This document shows, in pieces, positions 1 through 9,722 of a stretch of DNA of 64,000 nucleotides. Each line of letters starts with the position of its first letter. Positions within the stretch are counted from its first letter, which is position 1. The stretch is from Tubulanus polymorphus (taxonomy: Eukaryota > Nemertea > Palaeonemertea > Tubulaniformes > Tubulanidae): the NCBI RefSeq assembly GCF_964204645.1, contig NC_134036.1, positions 4,824,001-4,888,000 on the forward strand. Reading direction: 5' to 3'. A program made the translations under genes and the position numbers. The notes under the pieces are model-generated. The model was not told where the DNA came from. It saw only the letters and a program-made list of their open reading frames with translations, and made no database searches.

Positions 1-397
1 TATGAATTTAATATCAATTGATGTCAACGCCTGGCAATATTCATTCGCTATTTTTTCCGTCTTCAACTCTGGTTTACTTGCTGCAATAATGGCGACTTAT
101 GCGCAAATGTACCGACTCGTATCTGGAAGCAGGTCTGGTTCGGGTAGAATCGACCCTACCGAACTGGTTTTAGCACGTAGGAGTTTGGTGATTAATCTTT
201 GTAATTTATTTTGCTGGCTGCCGTTAATTATCGTTCAGTTTTGCGCGGTATTACGGGTAGAAATACCGAATCAGGTGGCGGCTTGGCTGGCGGTTCTTTT
301 CTTACCGATCAACTCGTCCCTCAGTCCCCTTCTTTACACAATACTGACTATCGATATGAAATCCATACGAGCAAAAACTAAACGCTTTCGGCAATAA
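1..397 (+). CDS. Copy A: 3' end of GRL101-like CUB/lectin/LDLa/LRR GPCR (TM5 to C-terminus)
   Basis: Only the last 131 codons lie in the window; the frame begins at base 2. It corresponds to the end of extracellular loop 2, TM5, TM6 with its FCWLP motif, TM7 and a short basic tail ending KTKRFRQ. Two things set it apart. The TM5 segment at about 46-100 is unlike the other copies (IFSVFNSGLLAAIMATY against IFAVFNSFILATIM). The TM7 NPxxY motif reads SPLLY, with Asn changed to Ser at 323-325. An AATAAA hexamer at 393-398 overlaps the stop codon, and an ATTAAA lies at 493-498. Whether the rest of the gene is intact cannot be seen. Confidence 0.85.
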   Translation, partial: MNLISIDVNAWQYSFAIFSVFNSGLLAAIMATYAQMYRLVSGSRSGSGRIDPTELVLARRSLVINLCNLFCWLPLIIVQFCAVLRVEIPNQVAAWLAVLFLPINSSLSPLLYTILTIDMKSIRAKTKRFRQ

Positions 398-1151
398 ATG
401 TTTCAAACAGTCTTAACGCATTGATCCGGCAAATATAATCGGGTTGTCCTATCTAAGCTCAAGAATTGTTATTTTTAATTGTACGTTCGAGTATTAAAGT
501 TCACACATTTCACCCAAAATCATGCCCTCTCTGCAAGATGCGTCTGAAAACTATAGAAAATATTGGAATTTTAAACATGATATTAAACCTGAGCGAACGA
601 AGTTATCAGAATATTTCTGAAATATAATCGGGCGTGGGTATTAACGACACGTGGAAACGATGGAACCGAAAATTACTTTTGAATTGGATAAGAAATGTCG
701 TGCGAATATCAAATTGTCCAAAATTACCGTGAGATGTTGAACCTGTTATTTTTTATTTTACCTGCTAATTCGGGTTCATGAAAATAAAAGATGAATTGAC
801 CTCGTAAATACTCGGCGCATCATTAGAGTTGTTAAAATTCTAAGCCGTCATGTTTGAAACATTTAACCGAATCCTTACTTTATATCTAATATAAGATAGC
901 GAATATTTCGTTTCCTTTTAATCTCAATCGAATGCGAAATTTCGTTTTAAGAAAAAAAAATAATTCTTTTCACAATGCCCGGGGGAGTATAGAATTAATT
1001 TCTATATCGCAAACAATTTCGTCTTGGATTCATCACTTTGACCGTTCGTACGCGTAACGTAAACATAATAAATAAGTCAAGAGATTTTTGGGCCTTTTCA
1101 ATCAGTGTTGTTCATAAGTAACTTACTAAACGGTAAATTTCATTTTCATAG

Positions 1152-1410
1152 GAAATCGTTTTTTGCCCAGACTCGAGCTATCCACACGCCAGTCATCAAC
1201 TGGTGGATCTGTTTTCCAAAAATGAATAAATGTAAATACAGCCTACAAAGTAGTCTGCAGAACTGAATTGGATTGGAGAATGTTTAAGCAGAAAGTTACC
1301 AATTATGTTTTTGGTCGAAAGAAAAACCCAGACGAATTTGACATAACATCCAACTATGATATATCCTATCGATTTCCAATGACAAACACGAACCCGCTGT
1401 TTTATTCCCG
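1152..1410 (+). other. Exon-like relic in spacer A-B
   Basis: Bounded by TTTTCATAG (acceptor-like) and CCCG|GTATGT (donor-like). The last part translates to a plausible protein stretch (FDITSNYDISYRFPM, then NTNPLFYSR), but the frame has an in-frame TGA near 1222 in this copy. It could be a non-coding 5' exon or a dead coding exon. Confidence 0.35.
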
Positions 1411-1522
1411 GTATGTTTGATTTCTTGGTTTTATAACTCATTAATCTAATTAACATTAAACAAACCGATCGAACGAGTAAGAAGGCAATACATATTTCAA
1501 GATCGAAAACTTAAAAACGCGG

Positions 1523-1538
1523 TTCGCGAATTCGCGAA
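1523..1538. repeat. Perfect 16-bp palindrome TTCGCGAATTCGCGAA
   Basis: The sequence equals its own reverse complement and holds two TCGCGA hexamers. It lies about 535 bp upstream of the copy B start and recurs at the same relative position in every spacer. Confidence 0.8.
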
Positions 1539-2046
1539 AACGGCGCCTTACTAACGCGTAAAGTAACGCGCTGCGACTGGATTGAACACACGTCAGTCGC
1601 CGATTTTTAAAACGGTTAGAATCCTGAAACCATGCGATGCGTATAAACTGCGATTCCAATAATATTCATAAAGTCGAATTTTGTCGGAAGGTCGAGCGAA
1701 AATATATATTCGACTAGCTAATGAAATATTAATTTAAAAATAAAATAGGCAAACGAACGACACGGAATAATTGGGATATTTTTATATATAATTGGACATG
1801 GATATTTACCGCGCCTAAAGGAAATGTGAAACGTGAAAATTGCTGCACAGATTGATGGTAATTACTGGAGAACTCGTTCGAAAGTAATGTCAACGTTTGA
1901 AAATATATTTATACCCTGAATTTGCTGATTGCAGCAAATGAATTCTAAGAAATCTCAAATGCTCCATCATTAATGGAGAGAACTTGAAGATAGAAAGTAA
2001 TGTGAAAAGGCGATCAGTGATTGAAATAACAACTTTAGAATCTGGA

Positions 2047-2073
2047 ATGAATTTCAACGTTGTGTCGTGTTGA
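2047..2073 (+). promoter_or_regulatory. uORF of copy B (MNFNVVSC-stop), stop overlaps first receptor ATG
   Basis: The ATG at 2047 has G at -3. Eight codons follow and the TGA at 2071-2073 shares its A with the receptor ATG at 2073 (TGATG). The receptor ATG itself has T at -3 and T at +4, a weak context. The next in-frame ATG at 2085 has G at both -3 and +4. Confidence 0.55.
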
Positions 2074-5000
2074 TGTTGTTCGGTATGGAGCAGCGACTGA
2101 GAGCGCTGTTTATAGCGTCGCTGATCGTCTGTCGAGTTCGCATCGCACGCGCTGATCGCGCAGACTCTATCGAGGAATCGTCTGTGACGGTAAGTTCGTC
2201 TTGTAACAACACGTGGTACCCGCTAGATTCTACGTCCGGTTACATCGTTTCACCAAATTACCCTTCGTTAACGCGCGGCGTTGAATGTCGTTGGTTCATC
2301 AACAGTTCTTTTACGGGGACTTTTCACGTCCAAGTTTACTACGATATTGGGCTTTCAATATTCTGTAGTGATAACTACCTTCTTGTTTACGAGTCTGAAA
2401 ATAGATTGTGCGGTGTTGGTAAACATGAAATCCGCCGTAACGATTCGATCTCGTTGATGTTTAGGTGTAACGTCGATGGTGCGCGAGGTAGTCCGGTTTA
2501 TGTCATATATAGTTATGAACGAAGCCGATTGAAAATCAGTCACGACTGTTTAAGACACAATATAAGATTGGGGAGGCTAAAAGCTGAGCAGGGTTACAAA
2601 TACACCGTAGGAAAAATAAAGAATTGCCAGTTATTTGTTGAATGGAGCGGCATGCCGCGAGGTTATGCGTTGAATCTAACATTTATTGATACAACTTTTA
2701 GATTCTATTATGGTTGGAAATCATTGTCGGTAACCATGAAAATACACGACGGTTGGAACACCAGCAATGAACCTTTAGCGCATATACCATACCAATCTGG
2801 ACATCCAGCATCATCATTTTATACAAAAACAAACAAAGCTGTTTTGGTGTCACTGCTGACACATCTACAGTCACTGCTTTTAGTACAGACGTATAGAATA
2901 TCTGATTGGAACGTCTCTAATCCGTTGATTCAGGTTTCTAATAACGAGTCGGGAGTGATCGTTCCCGATGACAACAGTTTACACGTAATAACACGATCAA
3001 AACACTTACACTGCTGGTCTATCACAGTGCAGGTGTTACAGTACGTCCTCTTCAACTGGACACGTGATCTCATCACATCCGGTGACGTCATCGGTGTATA
3101 TAAACAAGAAGGGTTACGCGTTGTAGGAACTGCTATTTCACTCGGTAACAACTACCTGGAATCGCTGAGTGTCAAATCTGAAGGCTTTCTCGTCATACTG
3201 TGCATTTTGAGAGCAGGCGTCCGCAAAAATGCGAGATTTGAAATAAACTATAAGATTGAATCTATTTCGATAGATGATTTAAAGGTCATCGACCGTGAGG
3301 TGAGTATCACCTGTGAAATAATTTTACCTCGTATTGAAATAAACTGAAATTATTAAAAATAAAAACTGTCTGATATACTCGAAATATTGGCTAAATCTAG
3401 GTACCGGTGAACCAGATGTTTTTTAAGACGCCGTTCACGCTGTTTCCAAAACGAATGAAAATCGTTGTGAATTATCGCGTCAGTAGATATGAGTTTAAAT
3501 GGAAAGTGGATATCTATGAAGAAAATATGGAACTAACAGTTTTGTCAGAGAACTGCGAGCGAGCTGGATTTTACATATACGACGGCGGTAATTTCACGGC
3601 TAGACGATACGGTCCGTATTGTCCTCGTTTATGGACATACAACCATAACGTGGTCAGTCTGATTACATCAGGTGGATCGGTTACTGTAGTAGGATACGCT
3701 TATAACTGGGATGATCAGTTAACAGTCGGTAAAATATCATATCTCAGATTTCGTCCTACCGACTGTGACGGGTACGTTTTAAAGGAGGGAGAACGTCAGA
3801 CCAATATGACGTCACACTGTCTCGTGATTACGCCGGAAAATCGACACCTTCCTTTGAGAAATATTAATATATTATCAGAACACGAATATCAAATTGACCG
3901 ATGTTTTCAGGAACATCTATCTTTTGGTTCTTGTAGCAGGTATCTGCGATTGAGTAGTCAGGTTCTTAATAACGGCCTCGTTTTAAACACTGTGAAAACA
4001 CGTGTGACGAATGTATTCTGGTTTTATCCCTTATTAGTTAAACTACGACGTAAATGTCAACGATCGAAGATAGTGGCAGGCGTTATTGGCCAGACACCAT
4101 TGAATGATAATTGCGGAATCATTCAGTCACCAAACTACCCGGGATCAGCAGGGCAAACCAGGGAAACATTAACATATTATTTTCCATCAAAAAAAACTCG
4201 ACGAATTCAGTATTACAGATTTGTGATAAAACATTTAGAAAAGATACGATGTGAGAAATCGCATCCTTTAGACAAGGACCCGATTTTAATAAAGCAACCC
4301 ATTGCTGATACAACTAGCGATCAAACACATCAACACGAAAATAGAATATGTGACGATAACGCGATACCGGGACTTGTATTCTATAGTTTAAGAGATCACA
4401 ACCTGTGGTTTGAGTTGAAAAATTACATACCTACATTTCAAATACAATACATATTAGAACAGTCGTTGCCGATAAAACAGTTTAAAAATGTCTGTCAATC
4501 GGGATTTCTAGATTCGGGAATTTCATGCGTAAAACACATCAGTGATAACCGTCTGAATTGGGAGAATGCTGAATTGTATTGTAGACAGAAATACGCGGGA
4601 CATCTACTCAGTATCAACTCACAACAGGAAATGATTAACATTAAAACATTATTCGCTACCGAACTTCTTAAACAGGCATATTCACAGAAAGCGCTCGTAA
4701 TAATGACTGCAATGAAACTACAGGTAAACTTTACCATAAACTCGTAAGAAAGTTTGTATGTAAGATATTGATGTTATTTTTAATCACGTGTTTGCAACTT
4801 AATTTTTCAGCCCGTTTCTGGTTATTACACGTGGACGGATGGTAAACCATTGAGCTACACAGAGTGGTATAAACCTACAAATAACGACACGATACCAGAA
4901 GTTATTCAAGGATTGATATCTCCTCTCAGAAAACAACCGATAAATGACGTCAATATGCCGTGTACGGCGATGATACTGAATAATCCACGAGGATCAGCGA

Positions 5001-8000
5001 ACTGGGTTCGATTCCCCTGCGAAATCGAAGAGGTTCATACGAGTTTCATTTGCGAAACTGAAAGATTTGCCATCGAAAATAGAACAGCAACAATGCGGAA
5101 TGTAATCAAAAACGACACATTTCTATTTCAAAATACTGATTTCAACGATTCGAACTGTACGATTGGTTGGGTAAACATAGATAAACAATGCTATCAAATA
5201 CTGACAGATTGGAACAGATATCGAAGTCTTGATTCAAAAACTGCTACAGAGATGTGTCATAGTATCGGATCTGATATGGGCAAAATATTCCGTAACACAG
5301 AAAATGACATCTTAAATTTGATAAAATCATTTCAATATCAACATCAATATAGCTCTATACTAATGATGACTTCCAATGACAGACTGCAAGTTATAAACCC
5401 AATAATCACTAGAGATGAAATTACTTATATTCAATCAGTTAAATGGACGACGAAACAGTTTGATAATGCGACAGATACAGCGCATTCTGTTTTGTGTTCA
5501 TACAATGTAACTGATGAAGAGTTAACTTCTATAAGCGGTTGTAAATCGTGGCAGTTTAAATGTAACGATCAAAGATGTATAAGCGACCATCGCGTATGTG
5601 ATACCAGACACGACTGTCAACACGGTGAAGATGAACTCATTTGTACGGATGTCAATTTACACAGTCAGTTTCAATGCGATGATGGTCAGATTATATCAAT
5701 AAGTGAATTCTGTGACTTCATACAGGATTGTCGGGATGGTTCGGATGAGGAATCTTGTATTCATCCCCCGTGTTTGTCTGTACAATTTCGCTGCACAAGT
5801 GGTCAATGTATCAGTAGGTCTAACAGATGTGATGGATTCACTAATTGTAAAGACGGATCAGATGAAATGGGATGCATTACTGAAATGTGTCAGGGGTTCC
5901 TGTGTAACAGTGGAGACTGTATTAGTTCTCAGTTGTATCAGGATGGTGTCGTGGATTGTAGTGGAAGCCTCGAAGAAGATGAATTAGTACCAACTACTAA
6001 TGTTACATTGAATCCTACTGTTCAGTGCAATAATGAAAACTACTGCACAACTAACTTCACAAATCTCTGTACGCAATCAGATGAACAAAGATGTTCCTTC
6101 AATTCTCCTCATTGTTATTCAAGACGTCACAGATGTATTCTAGAAAGAATGACAAATGGTTTCCCGGTTTGTAGAAATCTTGAGCACGTATTGAGATGTG
6201 AAGAATTTGAATGTCCAGCAGGTACTGCAAAATGTCCAGCATCGTACTGTATACCGATCAGACAGGTGTGCGATGGTCAATTGGATTGTCCTAATTCAGA
6301 AGATGAACAAAACTGCGAGACATTTTCGTGTCCAGGAATGTTTAAATGTGGTCAGGAAAATCGGTGTATTACACAATCTGAAGTTTGTGACGGTTTCGTG
6401 AATTGTAAACATACAACTGATGACGAGGCTTTCTGTAACGTCACGTGTCCGATGGGCTGTAGATGTCAAGGTCATTTGATTGATTGTGCCAATGCTCGTT
6501 TAAAAGATGTAACTGGTCTTTTCTCGACATCAAGTCGAGTTTTAATTCTGTCAAATAACAGAATCATTCTGAGCGAGTCGACGTTTGCTTCATTCGTTTA
6601 TCTTCGAATGCTTAACATCTCTTCCAATGAATTGTCTTATATTTCACCGAACTCGTTCACAAACCTGCATAATCTGCATACATTAGATCTTACATACAAC
6701 AACATAACATCATTATCCACAAACACATTCATCGGGTTGTATAATTTAAAAGAGTTATTGATAACTGAAAATCCTATACGCCATTTAGACGACTATACTT
6801 TTCAAGATTTAATGTCATTACAATTTCTGAACCTTCAAGGGCTTTCGCTATTGCTGCTTGGTAGAGATGTATTTAGAGGTTTATCTGCATTACAGTCGTT
6901 GAATATCAGCAGTAACAGAATCCATCATATTTCACGATATGCTTTTTCAGGATTAAATGAACTTAGAATTCTTGACATAACCAACAACTCTAAGTTCATT
7001 TCCACAGCAAGAGGAGTTTTCATCAATCTGACATCATTAGTCTCGCTAACGTCTGACGCTTACAAATTTTGCTGCATGGCTCCGAATGTTGACCAGTGCC
7101 TTCCTAAAGCTGATCAGTTTTCCTCATGTTCTGATCTGATGGGTAACACAGTCCTCAGAGCTATCATCTGGGTCATCGCTGCGTTCAGTCTCTTCGCAAA
7201 CACGATTGTCATTTTATTTCGTCTTCGATCAATTCAACTTTCGTCCTCCGAAAAGCGTAACACATCCTCCGATATCCTTATTATCAATATCGCAGCTTGT
7301 GATTTTTTGATGTCGATTTATTTGTTTTCGATCGCGGGTGCAGATTACGTTTTTAAAGGAGTTTATTTCTTGAATTCTGAAACTTGGACGGACAGTTCAT
7401 TGTGTAGTTTCGCCGGAGTCACGGTGACTATTTCTTGTGAAGGCTCATTGACGTTTCTATTCATTCTAACACGGCATAGATTCTCGAATATCGTTAACCC
7501 ATTTTCTGGAAGCCCGATTAAATCACCGAGATATGTGTCCATTATTTGTGGCGTGTGTTGGGTTATTATAAGTACAATCTCTATAATACCGCTGTCACAA
7601 TTATCTTATTTCGGTATTAAATTCTACGGTACTACTGGAGTTTGTTTACCTATGAATTTAATATCAATTGATGTCCACGCCTGGCAATATTCATTCGCTA
7701 TTTTTGCGGTATTCAACTCGTTCATACTCGCTACGATAATGACGACTTATGCGCAAATGTACAGACTCGTATCTGGAAGCAGGTCTGGTTCGGGTAGAAT
7801 TGACCCTACCGAACTGATTTTAGCACGTAGAAGTTTAGTGATAAATCTTTGTAATTTTTTTTGCTGGCTGCCGTTAATTACCGTTCAGTTTTGCGCGGTA
7901 CTACGGGTAGAAATACCGAATCAGGTGGCGGCTTGGCTGGCGGTTCTTTTCTTACCGATCAACTCGTCCCTCAATCCCCTTCTTTACACAATACTGACTA

Positions 8001-8047
8001 TCGATATGAAATCCATACGAGCAAAAACAAAACGCTTACGGCAATAA
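2073..8047 (+). CDS. Copy B: CUB/C-type lectin/LDLa/LRR seven-transmembrane receptor (GRL101-like)
   Basis: Exons 2073-3299, 3401-4723 and 4811-8047 (GAG|GTGAGT, CTAG; CAG|GTAAAC, TTTTCAG) give 1928 residues. Start may instead be the stronger-context ATG at 2085. Layout: signal peptide about 1-27; CUB 43-150 with GYIVSPNYPS; divergent CUB-like modules about 158-276, 312-405, 418-525 and 531-640; clear CUB 647-761 with CGIIQSPNYPG; C-type lectin domain 773-934 (WENAELYC to SFICE), split by intron 2; degenerate lectin-like module 966-1084; LDLa modules 1093-1395; LRR cap and seven LRRs 1396-1605; Cys hinge; 7TM 1631-1917. GPCR marks: N in TM1, AACD in TM2, paired Cys in TM3 and loop 2, FCWLP in TM6, NPLLY in TM7. 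TM3 ends TRH, without the usual acidic residue. Plasma-membrane receptor by family; ligand unknown. AATAAA at 8043-8048 overlaps the stop. Confidence 0.85.
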
Positions 8048-8796
8048 ATATTTTAAACAGTCTAAACGCATTGATCAGGCAAATATTAGCGGGTTGTCCT
8101 ATCTAAGCTCAAGAATTGTTATTTTTAATTGTACGTTCGAGTATTAAAGTTCACACATTTCACCCGAAATCATGCCCTCTCTGCAAGATGCGTCTGAAAA
8201 CGATAGACAATATTGGAATTTTAAAATGATATTAAACCTGAGCAAACGAAGTTATCAGAATATTTCTGAAATTTAATCGGGTGTGGGTATTCACGATACG
8301 TGGAAACGATGCAACCCAAAATTGCTTTTGAATTGGATAAGAAATGTGGAGCGAATATCAAATTGCCCAAAATTACCGTGAGATGTTGAACCTGTTTTTT
8401 TTTTACTTTTCCTGCCAATTCAAGTTCTAAAACTAAAAAAATGAATCGACCTCGCAAATACTCAGCGCATCATCAGAGTTGTTAAAATTCTAAGCCGTCA
8501 CGTTTGATACATTCAGCCAAATCTTTGTTTTATTTTCCTGATATACGATAGCGAATATTTCGTTTCCTCTTGATCTCAACCGAATGCGAAATTTCGTTTT
8601 AAGAAAAAAAATAATTCTTTTCACAATGCGTGGGGGAGTATAGAATAGATTTTTATATCGCAAACACTTTCGTTTTGGATTCCTCCACTTTGACCGTACG
8701 TACCAGTAACGTTAAGATAATAAATAGGTCAAGAGATTTTAGGGCGTTTTTTAAACCAGTGTTGTTTATAAGTAACGGTAAATTTCATTTTTATAG

Positions 8797-9058
8797 GAAA
8801 TCGATTTTTGCCCAGACTCGAGCTACCCACTCGCCAGTCGTCAACTGGTGGATCTGTCTTTCAATTACGAATGAATGTTAATACAGCCTACGAAGTATTT
8901 TACAGAACTGAATTGGATTGGAGAATGTTTACGCTGAAAGAAACCAATATCATGTGTTTTGGTCTAATGAAAAACCCAGACGATTTTGACATAACATCCA
9001 ACTATGATATATCCTATCGATTTCCAATGACAAACACGAACCCGCTGTTTTATTCCCG
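8797..9058 (+). other. Exon-like relic in spacer B-C
   Basis: This copy has the longest open frame of the relic, about 86 codons ending NPLFYSR, with both TTTATAG acceptor-like and CCCG|GTATGT donor-like edges. A 3-bp length difference keeps its frame. Confidence 0.35.
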
Positions 9059-9171
9059 GTATGTTTGATTTCTTGGTTTTATAACTCATTAATCTAATTA
9101 ACATTAAACTAACCGATCGAACGAGTAAGAAGGGCAATACATATTTCAAGATCGAAAACTTAAAAACGCGG

Positions 9172-9187
9172 TTCGCGAATTCGCGAA
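9172..9187. repeat. Perfect 16-bp palindrome, spacer B-C
   Basis: Identical to the copy at 1523-1538, at 550 bp before the copy C start. Confidence 0.8.
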
Positions 9188-9695
9188 AACGGCGCCTTAC
9201 TAACGCGTAAAGTAACGCGCTGCGACTGGATTGAACACACGCCAGTCGCCGATTTTCAAAACGGTTAAAATCCTGAAACCATGCGATGCGTATAAACTGC
9301 GATTCCAGTAATATTCATAAAGTCGAATTTTGTCGGACGGTCGAGCGAAAATATATATTCGACTAGCTAATAAAATATTAATTTAAAAATAAAATAGGCA
9401 AACGAACGACACGGAATAATTGGGATATTTTTATATATAATTGGACATGGATATTTACCGCGCCTAAAGGAAATGTGAAACGTGAAAATTGCTGCACAGA
9501 TTGATGGTAATTACTGGAGAACTCGTTCGAAAGAACTGTCAACGTTTGAAAATATATTTGTATCCTGAATTTGCTGATTGCAGCAAATGAATACTAAGAA
9601 ATCTCAAATGCTCCATCATTTTCGGATAGAACATGAAGATAGAAAGTAATGTAAACAACCGATCAGTGATTGAGATAACAACTTTTGAATCTGGA

Positions 9696-9722
9696 ATGAA
9701 TTCCAACGTTGTATCGTGTTGA
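9696..9722 (+). promoter_or_regulatory. uORF of copy C (MNSNVVSC-stop)
   Basis: One residue differs from the uORF of copies B and H (Ser for Phe). The stop-start overlap TGATG is kept although the downstream gene is frameshifted. Confidence 0.5.

Larger units (their letters stand above)
398..2072. other. Spacer A-B: 3' flank, exon-like relic and promoter/leader of copy B
   Basis: No independent gene is supported. In order it holds the short 3' flank of A, the exon-like relic at 1152-1410, the palindrome at 1523-1538, a TATATAA at 1785-1791 (a possible core promoter element, weak evidence), an imperfect A/T-rich inverted motif around 1695-1716, a perfect-arm hairpin at 1920-1939 and the uORF at 2047-2073. 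Minus-strand open frames here are shadows of the conserved relic. The transcription start is not identifiable by eye. Confidence 0.6.
8048..9721. other. Spacer B-C: 3' flank, exon-like relic and leader of copy C
   Basis: Same order as the other spacers. Its first 750 bp or so match spacer H-I in private variants (for example ATCAGGCAAATATTAGCGGG and CCTCCACTTTG). The upstream hairpin ATTTGCTGATTGCAGCAAAT is at 9569-9588. The leader (TTTTCGGATAGAACATG at about 9619) is shared with copy E. No separate gene seen. Confidence 0.6.

Noticed and set aside
2067-2072. GTG upstream of the ATG as start of exon 1
   Set aside because: A non-ATG start is not expected for this eukaryotic gene; ATGs at 2073 and 2085 are available.
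5703-5987. Plus-strand 94-codon frame inside exon 3, recurring in each copy
   Set aside because: Out-of-frame shadow of the Cys-rich LDLa region; the receptor frame has clear motifs throughout.
8964-9149. Minus-strand open frame recurring in several spacers (starts MKYVLPFLL)
   Set aside because: It is antisense to the conserved exon-like relic and its flank; recurrence follows from spacer duplication, and it lacks domain or start context support.
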